Below, in pieces: positions 55,014 to 63,720 of a stretch of DNA of 64,000 nucleotides. Each line of letters opens with the position of its first letter. The stretch's first letter is position 1. The notes beneath the pieces are model-generated. The model did not search any database, was not told the origin of the DNA, and saw only the letters and a list, made by a program, of their open reading frames with translations. The stretch spans positions 62,001 to 126,000 of the forward strand of contig NZ_JAMBOS010000009.1 in assembly GCF_023715705.1 (NCBI RefSeq), written 5' to 3'. Source of the DNA: Halalkalibacter oceani. GTDB taxonomy: Bacteria; Bacillota; Bacilli; Bacillales; Bacillaceae_D. The translations under genes and the position numbers were made by a program.

Positions 55014-56021
55014 TTGACGAAGAAAGTAAAGCTTGCTGTAGTCGGAATCGGCAGAATATCAACGGCTCATATTCGCAGCATCTTGCAGGCGAAGGAAAAG
55101 GCTGAGCTTGTCGCTGTCATGAGCAGAAACCGCAGCCGGGCTGAAAAAGCAGCGAAAGAGTACGGCATTCCGTCCATCTATACCGAATATGAGGAGCTAT
55201 TAAATAATCCTGAAATTGACGGTGTTATTCTTTGCACACCAAATGAAGTGCATGCGGAGCAGGCGATCGCCGCGGCGCAGGCCGGCAAGCAAATCCTTGT
55301 CGAGAAGCCGATGGCGATGAGCGTTGAAGAGGCTGAAAAAATGGTTGAAGCGGCCGACAAGCACCATGTTACGCTGATGATCGCGCAATGCCGGCGCTTT
55401 TTTAAGGCGGCACGCGCCGCCAAAGCTTCGCTGAAACAGAAACAAATCGGTGAAGTGATCGACACAACTCATTATTTAGGTGTGTCGTTTGACCGGGTAC
55501 TGACGGAATGGTGGAACGAAATGAAGCATCTCATTGTTGAGTTAAACGCCCCTCATCCGCTCGATACGACATTGTATCTTCTTGAGGAAGCACCGGAAAC
55601 GGTCTATGCGGTTGGCGGAAGCTTCAGCGACCAGCTTGCCGGCACAAGTCAGGCGACGATTGTGTTGACATTTCCTTCAGGAAAAACAGCAACGGTTCAT
55701 CTCTCCTTTCATTGCGCGCCACCTTATAATGAGCGAATCATCGTCGGCACAAATGGGACGATGCGAATTAAGGATGAAAAAGATTTATGGATCGCTGATG
55801 AGCTAATGGTGACAGAGCCGTACGGCTCCTATCTTGATGGCGGCGTCAATTTCGAGCGGCAAATGGCGGAGTTTTGCGAAGCGATCATTGATGGGCGTGA
55901 GCCGATTGCTTCCGGAAGAGAAATCGTTACGCTGATGAGAGTGCTTGATGCTGTCAAGCAGTCGCTAGATCAAAAGCGGGTGATTTCACTTGCGGAAGAA
56001 GGAGAGGGGGTGAAGCAATGA
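55014..56021 (+). CDS. Gfo/Idh/MocA family oxidoreductase
   Basis: 335 aa from a TTG at 55014, 9 bp after GGAG; the ATG at 55005 touches the ribosome binding site. Rossmann motif VGIGRISTAHI, the E-K-P motif ILVEKPMAMS and the C-terminal alpha/beta domain with HPLDTTLYLLEE. Such enzymes oxidise or reduce sugars, inositols and sugar acids with NAD(P). It overlaps the MaoC-type gene by 4 bp. Confidence 0.9.
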   Translation: MTKKVKLAVVGIGRISTAHIRSILQAKEKAELVAVMSRNRSRAEKAAKEYGIPSIYTEYEELLNNPEIDGVILCTPNEVHAEQAIAAAQAGKQILVEKPMAMSVEEAEKMVEAADKHHVTLMIAQCRRFFKAARAAKASLKQKQIGEVIDTTHYLGVSFDRVLTEWWNEMKHLIVELNAPHPLDTTLYLLEEAPETVYAVGGSFSDQLAGTSQATIVLTFPSGKTATVHLSFHCAPPYNERIIVGTNGTMRIKDEKDLWIADELMVTEPYGSYLDGGVNFERQMAEFCEAIIDGREPIASGREIVTLMRVLDAVKQSLDQKRVISLAEEGEGVKQ

Positions 56022-56443
56022 AGCAGCTGCCAATTAAAGTGGGCGATTCGGTTCAATTCAGCAAAACGATCGGCGAGACCGATGTGTATTTGTTCGCCGG
56101 GATTACCGGGGATTTAAGTCCGAATCACGTCAATGAGCAGTACATGAGCAAAACAGCTTATAAGAAAAGAATCGCTCATGGCGTGCTTTCGGTCGGCTTT
56201 GCCTCGACGACTTCAACATTAATGGTTGAAAAAACCGGCTTGCCTGCTGTCTCATACGGCTATGACCGGATCCGCTTTATTCAGCCGATTTTTATCGGCG
56301 ATACGATAACCGTGTCATATACGATTACCGAAGTGGACGAAGGCGGGCAAAAGACAAAGGCGTCGATTGAAGTCCGCAATCAGGATGACGAGCTTTGTAC
56401 CGTCGCAACACATATTTTAAAATTCATCGACAGGGAGGACTAA
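56018..56443 (+). CDS. MaoC-like hotdog hydratase
   Basis: 141 aa. Single hotdog domain with the hydratase-2 signature around FAGITGDLSPNHVNEQY (D and H expected to be catalytic) and AHGVLSVGFAS. (R)-specific enoyl-CoA hydratases and itaconyl/mesaconyl-CoA hydratases belong here. With the CoA-transferase and crotonase downstream, it points to a CoA-thioester substrate. ATGA overlap with the preceding gene. Confidence 0.88.
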   Translation: MKQLPIKVGDSVQFSKTIGETDVYLFAGITGDLSPNHVNEQYMSKTAYKKRIAHGVLSVGFASTTSTLMVEKTGLPAVSYGYDRIRFIQPIFIGDTITVSYTITEVDEGGQKTKASIEVRNQDDELCTVATHILKFIDRED

Positions 56444-56446
56444 AGT

Positions 56447-57208
56447 ATGAAGATTGAATTGAACGGGCAGGTCGCGATCGTAACCGGAGCGAGCACAGGA
56501 ATTGGGGCGGCGATTGCGAAAGGACTTGCCGAAGCTGGCGCCCAAGTTGTCGTCAATTATAACAGCAGCAAAGAGAAGGCGGAAGAGGTTGTTTCCGAGA
56601 TTGAAAGAAAAGGAGGACGCGCCATCGCGGTCCAGGCTGATGTATCACGCAAGGAAGAAGTGGAAGCCTTATTTGCGCAAACGGTTGACACCTATGGCAA
56701 GCTGAATCTTTTAATCAATAATGCCGGCGGTCTGTTAAAGCGAACCGCGATTGAGGAAATGGAGGAAGAGCTGTGGGACCGCGTCTTTGAAGTTAATGCG
56801 AAATCGGTCTTTTTATGCTCGAAGCAGGCGATTCCACTTTTGAAACAGCAGGGAGGGGGCAAGATTATTAATCTCTCCTCACAGGCTGCGAGAAATGGCG
56901 GCGGTGGCGGTTCGATCGCTTACGCCTCTTCAAAAGGGGCGGTAAGCACGTTTACAAAGGGGCTGGCGAAGGAACTCGCTTCCGCAAATATTCTCGTAAA
57001 CGGGATTGCTCCGGGAATTATCGCGACGCCGTTCCATGATCGCTACACGCCAGAAGAGATGCGGGCGAAGATGCAGATGCAAATCCCGCTCGGCCGTGAG
57101 GGGACACCTGAGGAATGTGTCGGTGCGGTGCTGTTTCTCGCTTCTGAGGCAGCCGATTACATGACTGGCGAAATGATCGAAGTCAATGGCGGCACCTTAA
57201 TGGACTAA
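56447..57208 (+). CDS. SDR family oxidoreductase (SDR-B, FabG/glucose dehydrogenase-like)
   Basis: 253 aa, starting 3 bp after the MaoC stop region with AGGGAGGA upstream. TGASTGIG, NNAG, catalytic YASSKGA and the ending DYMTGEMIEVNGGTLMD. NYNSSKEKAEEVV after beta-2 fits NADP use. Could reduce a 3-ketoacyl-CoA or a sugar; undecided. Confidence 0.9.
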   Translation: MKIELNGQVAIVTGASTGIGAAIAKGLAEAGAQVVVNYNSSKEKAEEVVSEIERKGGRAIAVQADVSRKEEVEALFAQTVDTYGKLNLLINNAGGLLKRTAIEEMEEELWDRVFEVNAKSVFLCSKQAIPLLKQQGGGKIINLSSQAARNGGGGGSIAYASSKGAVSTFTKGLAKELASANILVNGIAPGIIATPFHDRYTPEEMRAKMQMQIPLGREGTPEECVGAVLFLASEAADYMTGEMIEVNGGTLMD

Positions 57209-57221
57209 GGGCGGATGAGGG

Positions 57222-58337
57222 ATGACGAATAATCTAGCAGATGTCTTAATGAAAAGCCTGGAGAAAGTGACGGAGATCGAAAAGAAAGTGAGCGATTTTC
57301 CTCATATTACGAAGGACGGAAAATGGCTGACATTCCGCTACGGTCATTGGACCGGCGGTTTTTGGACGGGATTGCAATGGATCAAATCACTCTATGAGAC
57401 CGATCAGCAGGCGGCGCTTCAGCAGGCGGCAGCTTGGGCACGGCGGTTGAAAGCGCGGACGGCTGACAACAAGACGCATGATATGGGCTTTCTTTTCGGC
57501 CCGAGCTGCGTAATGGGCGAGCGTCTGACAGGTGACGGCCAGCTGAAAGAGCTGGCGATTGCCGGTGCCTATAATATGAGCGATCTTTACGAGGAGCGAG
57601 CAGGATTGATTTTGGCTTGGGATGAGCCGGGCTATGAAGGTGTCGCCATCGTTGATACGATCATGAATTTACCGCTCATGGTCTGGGCAAGTCAAGACAC
57701 AGGGAACGAAAAACTGGCGCAAACCGCCATACAGGTTGCCGACAACATCATCCGCTATCATGTGCGTGCGGATGCTTCCACCTATCATACAGTGCGCTGG
57801 GACACCGAGTCCTTTGCTGTTGTTGAACAAGGGACGCATCAAGGCTTTTCCGCCGAAACTTGCTGGTCCCGCGGGCAGGCCTGGGCACTGTATGGATTCG
57901 CCAATATGTATCGCTATACGGGGGAGAAGCGCTATCTTGACTGCTCCGCCAGGCTCGCTGACTACTTCTGGGACCATCTTGACGACGGAACGACTTTGCC
58001 GCGCTGGGATTTTTATTTTAGAAATGAGCCGGATGCGCCGATTGATTCTTCGGCGGCGAGCATTGCCGCAGCCGGGATGCTCCTGCTTGCCGACCAATCA
58101 CCGGCGGAGCAGGAGGCGCGCTGGCATAAGCGCGGCGAGCTTCTTGTTCAGGCGCTGATTGACCATTGCTTTTCGCCCCGGTCTGATTGCTATGGCTTGA
58201 TTGAAAGAGCGACCGTTGATCAGCCGCGCCGCTCAGGGGTCGGCGAGTCGACGATGTACGGTGATTATTATTTCGTTGAGGCGTTATACCGCTTGATTTA
58301 TAAAAACGATCACGAGCGATTGGCGCTTTTCTATTAA
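57222..58337 (+). CDS. GH88 unsaturated glucuronyl hydrolase-like protein
   Basis: 371 aa, no signal peptide, so it acts in the cytoplasm. (alpha/alpha)6-barrel family with the two catalytic aspartates at expected spacing: D87 in THDMGFLF and D145 in AIVDTIMNL, matching D88 and D149 of the Bacillus sp. GL1 enzyme. Also FWTGLQWIKSLYE, CWSRGQAWALYGFANMYRYTG and DSSAASIAAAGML. These hydrolases release 4,5-unsaturated uronate from oligosaccharides made by polysaccharide lyases. No lyase lies in the window. Confidence 0.88.
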   Translation: MTNNLADVLMKSLEKVTEIEKKVSDFPHITKDGKWLTFRYGHWTGGFWTGLQWIKSLYETDQQAALQQAAAWARRLKARTADNKTHDMGFLFGPSCVMGERLTGDGQLKELAIAGAYNMSDLYEERAGLILAWDEPGYEGVAIVDTIMNLPLMVWASQDTGNEKLAQTAIQVADNIIRYHVRADASTYHTVRWDTESFAVVEQGTHQGFSAETCWSRGQAWALYGFANMYRYTGEKRYLDCSARLADYFWDHLDDGTTLPRWDFYFRNEPDAPIDSSAASIAAAGMLLLADQSPAEQEARWHKRGELLVQALIDHCFSPRSDCYGLIERATVDQPRRSGVGESTMYGDYYFVEALYRLIYKNDHERLALFY

Positions 58338-58361
58338 CTGGCAAAAAAAGGGGATGAGAGA

Positions 58362-59942
58362 ATGGAAGTCCTGTCTGCCAAAGAAGCAGCGGCTTTGATT
58401 CAGTCCGGACAGACGATAAGCGTCTCCGGAAATGGAGAAATGCTGCTGCCGGATGAGGTTTTGCAACAGCTTGAGCAACGTTATTTGGAAACAGAGCAGC
58501 CTGATCAGTTGACGCTCGTGTACAATGTCATTCCCGGAGCACAGCGCAGCGGCACGGGAATTGACCGCTTTGCCCACAAAGGAATGGTGAAACGAATGTA
58601 TGCCGGAAGCTATTATACGCTGAAGGTAGATCGATTAAACACATTAATTGCTGAAAACGAGGTAGAAGCTTATTTAGTGCCATACGGGGCGCTTTACAAT
58701 ATGGTCCGGGCCGCCGCCGCCCATCAGCCCGGCATTCTGACAGCGGTAGGCCTGCATACGATGGTGGATCCGCGCATGGCGCAAAACAAATTAACGCCAC
58801 GAACGACGGAGGAGCTGGCGACCGTTCAGGTGATCGACGGCCAGGAATTTTTATTTTGCAAAGCGCTGCCTTCCGATGTCGCGATCATCCGGGCGACAAC
58901 GGCCGATGAAGATGGCAATCTGTCGCTGGAGCATGAGCCTAATTCCATCGGAATCCTCCACCAGGCAATGGCGGCGAAAAACAATGGCGGCATCGTCATT
59001 GCCCAGGTCTCTCAGCTCGCCGAACGCGGCAGCATTCATCCGAAGACAGTGACGGTCCCGGCAATCTTTGTCGATTATGTTGTTCTCGTTCCTGAGCAAA
59101 TGAAGAATATGCCATACAATCCGGCCTGGACCGGCGATATTCGCCTCCCTGTCAAACAGCTTGCTCCGGCACCGCTCGATTACAAAAAAGTGATTGCGCG
59201 CCGGGCAGCAATGGAGCTTGAGCCTGGGGCGCTTGTCAACTTCGGTTTCGGTGTTAGTGCCGGCGTGCCGCAAATCGCCGCTGAAGAAGGCATTGCCGAG
59301 CAGGTGATTTTCAACGTCGAGCACGGCCCGGTCGGCGGAATTCCGAACAATAAAGAAGCGTTTGGCGCCGGCGTTAATATGATGGCGGTTATGGATGCTC
59401 ATGCAATTTTTGATTTTTATGATGCCGGCCGGCTCGATATGACCTGCCTCGGAATGGCCCAGATAGCCTCGGATGGCAGCATTAATGTCAGCAAGGTTAA
59501 TGGCAAATATAATCTCGGCGGCTTCATCGATATCGTCCATGCGACGAAAAAAATTGTCTTCTGCGGCTCGTTTACAGCAGGGCAATTACATGTCGCGATT
59601 GAGAATCAGGCGATCTGCATCATCCACGAGGGCCGGCATAAAAAATTTGTCAGGGAACTCGCGCATCTCACCTTTAATGGCCGTGAAGCGCTGAAAAAAG
59701 GGCAGGAAGTTTATTATGTGACAGAGCGCGCCGTCTTCACTTTGACAGATAAAGGGGTAACGTTAATCGAGATTGCGCCGGGAGTTGAGCTGGAGCGCGA
59801 TATTTTGCAGCAAATGGAGTATCGGCCGCATATTGCAGAGGAACTTACTTATATGGATAAACGCATTTTTTCCCCGGAAAAAATCGGACTAGATGAAGCG
59901 GAGCGATTTGCAGGGAAACAATCAAGGAGGTATGCAAGATGA
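58362..59942 (+). CDS. Family I CoA-transferase (acetate/3-ketoacid type, YdiF-like)
   Basis: 526 aa fused alpha-beta form. The N-terminal half starts SVSGNGEMLLPDEVLQQL (SxGxxG-like); the C-terminal half holds catalytic Glu320 in NVEHGPVGGIPNN, then AIFDFYDAGRLDMTCLGMAQIASDGSINVSKVN. Transfers CoA from a donor acyl-CoA to a carboxylate. Overlaps the next gene by 4 bp. It would activate a carboxylate for the hydratases of this cluster. Confidence 0.9.
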   Translation: MEVLSAKEAAALIQSGQTISVSGNGEMLLPDEVLQQLEQRYLETEQPDQLTLVYNVIPGAQRSGTGIDRFAHKGMVKRMYAGSYYTLKVDRLNTLIAENEVEAYLVPYGALYNMVRAAAAHQPGILTAVGLHTMVDPRMAQNKLTPRTTEELATVQVIDGQEFLFCKALPSDVAIIRATTADEDGNLSLEHEPNSIGILHQAMAAKNNGGIVIAQVSQLAERGSIHPKTVTVPAIFVDYVVLVPEQMKNMPYNPAWTGDIRLPVKQLAPAPLDYKKVIARRAAMELEPGALVNFGFGVSAGVPQIAAEEGIAEQVIFNVEHGPVGGIPNNKEAFGAGVNMMAVMDAHAIFDFYDAGRLDMTCLGMAQIASDGSINVSKVNGKYNLGGFIDIVHATKKIVFCGSFTAGQLHVAIENQAICIIHEGRHKKFVRELAHLTFNGREALKKGQEVYYVTERAVFTLTDKGVTLIEIAPGVELERDILQQMEYRPHIAEELTYMDKRIFSPEKIGLDEAERFAGKQSRRYAR

Positions 59943-60886
59943 AAAAAGATCTAAAGCTGTCAGGAGTCATCCCCGCTAATTTATTGCCGTTTACAAGCGA
60001 TTTGGACATTGATGAAAGAAATTACCGCCGCCATCTCCGTGCATTGATTGAGACGCCCGGAGTTAGCGCGATCACAACAAATGGTCATGCCGCTGAAATC
60101 GCGACATTAACGCAAGAGGAGCAGCAGCGCAGCCTGGCGATCACCGTCGAAGAGGCAGACAAGGAAATTCCGGTCATTTGCGGAATTTATGCCGATGGGA
60201 CGAAGCAGGCCGCCGAGCTGGCGAAAATGGCTGAGCGGGAAGGGGCAGATTGCTTATTAATCTTTCCGTCCGCTGTGCTTGACCTGGGCGCGCAGCTCAG
60301 ACCTGAAATGGCTTATCGTCATTATGAAGCAATCGCCGAAGCGACATCGTTGCCAATGATCGCCTTTGTGTATCCGGTCACGTCGGGACTGCATTTGCCG
60401 ACCGAAACCGTTGTCCGGATTTGCCGTGACATTGATCAAGTGGTGGCGATCAAAGAATGGTCCAATGACATTAGCGTCTATGAGCGCAACTATCGCGAGC
60501 TGAAGGCCCTGCCGAAGCATATATCTGTTTTGACGAGCTTCAGCAAGGCGTTGCTTCCTTCCCTTTGCATCGGTGCGGACGGCATTTTATCCGGGCACGG
60601 CAGCATGATTGCCGAAATTCAGGCCGCTTTGTTCGACGCCGTGCAAAAGGCTGACCTCGAGCTAGCAAGAGAGCACGCCGCCCGTCTGTATCCGCTCGTT
60701 CAGGTTTTCTATGCCGAGCCATTTATTGATATGCATAACCGGATGAAGGAAGCGATCGCGATGCTCGGCCGGATTGACGAAGCGCATGTCCGCCCGCCGC
60801 TTCAACGCATCTCCGCTGAAGAAAGGGAACGGATCAGAAAGGCGCTGATTGAAGCGCGGTTACCAGGCTCGGAAAATCTCCGCTAA
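59939..60886 (+). CDS. Divergent DHDPS/NAL family enzyme
   Basis: 315-aa class I aldolase-type TIM barrel. Schiff-base lysine K172 is kept (VVAIKEWS). The substrate motif GxTGE of DapA is changed to TTNGHAAEIATL, and the YNxPGR loop is changed to AFVYPVTSG, so the lysine-pathway substrate is excluded. It may be a pyruvate-forming lyase, dehydratase or hydratase-aldolase acting on a 2-keto acid. A true dapA is present elsewhere in the window. Confidence 0.85.
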   Translation: MKKDLKLSGVIPANLLPFTSDLDIDERNYRRHLRALIETPGVSAITTNGHAAEIATLTQEEQQRSLAITVEEADKEIPVICGIYADGTKQAAELAKMAEREGADCLLIFPSAVLDLGAQLRPEMAYRHYEAIAEATSLPMIAFVYPVTSGLHLPTETVVRICRDIDQVVAIKEWSNDISVYERNYRELKALPKHISVLTSFSKALLPSLCIGADGILSGHGSMIAEIQAALFDAVQKADLELAREHAARLYPLVQVFYAEPFIDMHNRMKEAIAMLGRIDEAHVRPPLQRISAEERERIRKALIEARLPGSENLR

Positions 60887-60900
60887 AGCAGGTGAAGGCG

Positions 60901-61686
60901 ATGAACAGATTTGCACAGCAAGTCGTGGCGATTACAGGAGCAGGAAAAGGAATCGGGCGCGCGGCGGCGCTCAAATTTGCCTCGGAAGGAGCGGCCGTGC
61001 TTGTCACTGACCAATATGAAGCTGACGCCGAAGAGACGGTGAGGCTAATTGAAAAGCGGCAAGGGAAGGCCTTTCCGTTAACGGTAGATGTGCGCGACAA
61101 GGAGGCAATCAGCGAAATTCCGGCAATTGCCCGGGAGCAGTTTGCCGCACCGTTAACTGTTATGGTTAATAATGCTGGCATCCAGCAAGTAAAGGATATT
61201 TTAACAATTACGGAAGATGATTGGGACCGGATGCTTGACATCAATGCGCGAGGGAGCTTCTTCGGGATGCAGGTGGCAGCAGGGGCAATGAAAGAGAACG
61301 AGGCTGGCGGCGTCATTATAAACGTTGCTTCGGTTATGGGCAGGAACGGCCATCCGCTCTACGCCCATTATGGGGCCTCGAAAGCGGCGATCATCAGTTT
61401 AACGAAATCATTCGCTCTCGCTCTTGCGGATACGGGAATTCGTGTTAATGCGGTTGCACCCGGGATTGTTGATACAGCGTTATGGGAGAGATGCGACCGG
61501 GAGTGGGCAGAGCTGAAAGGAATGAAGGTCGGGGAACCAAAGCGGCAGCGGATTGGCGAAGTGCCGCTGGCACGCGCCGGTACGCCGGAGGATGTCGCCG
61601 AAGCGATTGCCTTCCTCGCTTCCCGTGAAGCGGACTATGTAACAGGAGAGTGCATTCATATTAGCGGAGGGGCCTTTATGCTATAA
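60901..61686 (+). CDS. SDR family oxidoreductase (SDR-C)
   Basis: 261 aa from the ATG at 60901. TGAGKGIG, NNAG, catalytic YGASKAA and the ending YVTGECIHISGGAFML. An insertion near residue 200 (WERCDREWAELKGMKVGEPKRQRIGEV) is typical of sorbitol/xylitol-type SDRs. TDQYEAD after beta-2 favours NAD. Confidence 0.9.
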   Translation: MNRFAQQVVAITGAGKGIGRAAALKFASEGAAVLVTDQYEADAEETVRLIEKRQGKAFPLTVDVRDKEAISEIPAIAREQFAAPLTVMVNNAGIQQVKDILTITEDDWDRMLDINARGSFFGMQVAAGAMKENEAGGVIINVASVMGRNGHPLYAHYGASKAAIISLTKSFALALADTGIRVNAVAPGIVDTALWERCDREWAELKGMKVGEPKRQRIGEVPLARAGTPEDVAEAIAFLASREADYVTGECIHISGGAFML

Positions 61687-61712
61687 ATTTGGTTCAGGAA
61701 AGGGGAAAAGAA

Positions 61713-62495
61713 ATGACCGTAGCAAGTGAACTGATTCAATTTGAAAAAAAAACAAATAAAGTAGCCGTGCTGACGCTGAACAATCCGCCATTGAATGTGA
61801 CAACGCTCGAAGCGACAAAGCAGCTTCGTTCGATTTTGCAAGAAATTGAAGAGGATGATGAGGTGAGGGTCGTCATTATCACGGGAGCCGGTGAAAAAGC
61901 ATTTTGCGCCGGATCGGATATTAACGAATTTCCAAGCGTACGGGATGATGTTATCGAAAAAAAGCTGAGAAAAGAAAATGAAGCATTCAACGCAATTGAA
62001 GCGCTCCCAAAACCGGTTATCGCCGCGATCAACGGTGTCGCCTGCGGCGGCGGAGGTGAAATTGCGTTAGCATGCGACATCCGGATTATCGCCGAAACGA
62101 GTCACATCGGCTTTCCAGAGGTCAATTTAGGCGTCTTTCCGGGGAGTGGCGGATTATTCCGTCTTCCGCAAGTCGTCGGCGAAGCAAAGGCCCTGGAGCT
62201 GATGTATTTCGGCGATTTAATCAACGCCAAGGAGGCTTACCGCATCGGACTCGTCAATGAAGTGGTTCCTGACGACGACGTTTTTGATTACGCGCTTCGT
62301 CTTGCAGAAAGGCTCGCGCAAAAGCCGAAGGAATCATTAAAAGCGATTAAACAAGGAGTAAAGCGATCAAAAAGATTGTCCGTTTCCGAGAGTACGGAGT
62401 TGACGCTGGAACTGAGTGATCGGGTTTTTAAAACGCGGGATTGTGAGGAAGGTGTTCAAGCGTTCTTTGAAAAAAGAGAGCCGAGGTTCGAGTAA
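61713..62495 (+). CDS. Enoyl-CoA hydratase/isomerase (crotonase family)
   Basis: 260 aa from the ATG at 61713 (AAAGGGGA upstream). The oxyanion-hole segment AFCAGSDINEF and both catalytic glutamates are kept: E116 in CGGGGEIALACD and E136 in GFPEVNLGVFPGSGG, 20 residues apart as in true hydratases. Last gene before a terminator, so it closes the operon. Together with MaoC it provides two hydratases of different fold and possibly opposite stereochemistry. Confidence 0.9.
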   Translation: MTVASELIQFEKKTNKVAVLTLNNPPLNVTTLEATKQLRSILQEIEEDDEVRVVIITGAGEKAFCAGSDINEFPSVRDDVIEKKLRKENEAFNAIEALPKPVIAAINGVACGGGGEIALACDIRIIAETSHIGFPEVNLGVFPGSGGLFRLPQVVGEAKALELMYFGDLINAKEAYRIGLVNEVVPDDDVFDYALRLAERLAQKPKESLKAIKQGVKRSKRLSVSESTELTLELSDRVFKTRDCEEGVQAFFEKREPRFE

Positions 62496-62505
62496 GTCGT
62501 TGTTT

Positions 62506-62533
62506 AGGGGGGGCCAAAAGGTTGCCCCCTTTT
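62506..62533 (+). terminator. Terminator after the enoyl-CoA hydratase gene
   Basis: AGGGGGGGCC and GGTTGCCCCCT form a GC-rich stem followed by TTTT. A second hairpin, CGAAGCACTA (62541-62550) with TAGTGCTTCG (62564-62573), follows directly without a T run. Confidence 0.7.
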
Positions 62534-62573
62534 ACGATTACGAAGCACTATTACTGCTATTAGTAGTGCTTCG

Positions 62574-63201
62574 ATTGGATTATCAGTACTTCCATCAATT
62601 TCAAAAATAGTGCTGTCTTGCTGCCAGCCGATGAAGGTTTCGGGATGATCGCCGAAATCGTAAATCTCAATCACTCCCCGTTAGTCAGGAGCGGAAAGAT
62701 AATTTGTCTCCGAATAATCTACTACGGAATGGGTAAGCTCTTTTCCACTTACGTAATTCTTGGTTGTGTAAGGATCGGTTGTCTCATTTACTTGAATCAG
62801 TCATTTACCCTCGTTCCATGAAAGTAACTGGTAGCCCCTTCTGAAAATGCTTTGAAGACCTATTTAAGATCTGTATGGGTCTTATCTATTGCGTTAGAAT
62901 TCTTATTTGCCCGTGAGCTTCATCGTCACTGTTTGCACTTCTCGTGACCCCTTGTTTTCTGGTGTCTATGTATCATCTGATCTGTGTAATTGAACAGCTT
63001 TATTACTTTCCTGATATATATCTAAGATAAGCAGGAGCGACATGACGCACATTTTAAAAGATTCTTTTTTCGCGCTTTTTCAGCATATTATTAAAAACCA
63101 ATGAGTAGTTAGTAAAGTGGAAATTTAAGTATTTGTTTGCACTCTTGTTCTATGCGGTAATTATCGTAACGAAAAATTGGGGGCTATGGGTAAGCAAATG
63201 C
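62574..63201. other. AT-rich stretch without recognisable genes
   Basis: Only short open frames without ribosome binding sites. Composition drops in GC compared with the operon to the left. Nothing identifiable was found here. Confidence 0.5.
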
Positions 63202-63720
63202 TTAGAAGAGTGGTCGAAGCTACTTACTTATCGACACATAAAACATCAAAAATACCGTGCGGCTTTACGTTTCTTTTACTAGGAACATAATTTTGGGAAT
63301 TTTTTAAGCCTTCCCATCTGTGAAAATATGAAGACTTTCGCAAATGGAAGAGCTGCAAGGGTATCTGGTATTCTCATATCCGCTGTGAATATCTGATTGC
63401 CTATCTCAGGAAAATGAGAAAGTAAAAACAATCGAAGAATTTAAACAGAAGCGGTTCTACTTTCAGGCAACTCCTTACACGATAGAATTCGAACGAATGC
63501 TCGTCCGGTTAGAAGAAATAGCGAGTGAGTTTCCAGATTATTAGAAAAGACTCAATCTGAACGGTTTTATGACATTATTAAAATCATTCAGAAGGAAGTT
63601 CAAGATAGCACTGACAGTCTCCAGACTTTAACCTATTTCAAAGAAATCACCCAGAATACATCGGATTACTTTACTTATTGACGAAGCGAAAATACAGATT
63701 GAAGGTTGAGGAACTCTATT
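63202..63720 (+). pseudogene. Decayed DUF2397 (Wadjet type III JetA-like) gene
   Basis: Three collinear fragments in alternating frames. First, 63202-63282 (KLLTYRHIKHQKYRAALRFFY, then a stop) resembles the family's N-terminal YLTAENA-x-x-YR-x-IMRFFY block. Second, 63395-63544 (ENEKVKTIEEFKQKRFYF, TPYTIEFERMLVRLEE) matches the VKTIEEFKN-x-x-FRYQ-TPYTIEIERM block. Third, 63541-63681 continues with LEKTQSERFYDIIKIIQ and LTYFKEITQNTSDYF. Stops and frameshifts break it, and later segments and partner genes are missing. The family match is from memory of DUF2397. Confidence 0.55.

Noticed and set aside
58851-59585. 244-codon minus-strand open frame inside the CoA-transferase gene
   Set aside because: Antisense to a clearly real gene with intact catalytic motifs; low-complexity composition and no ribosome binding site.
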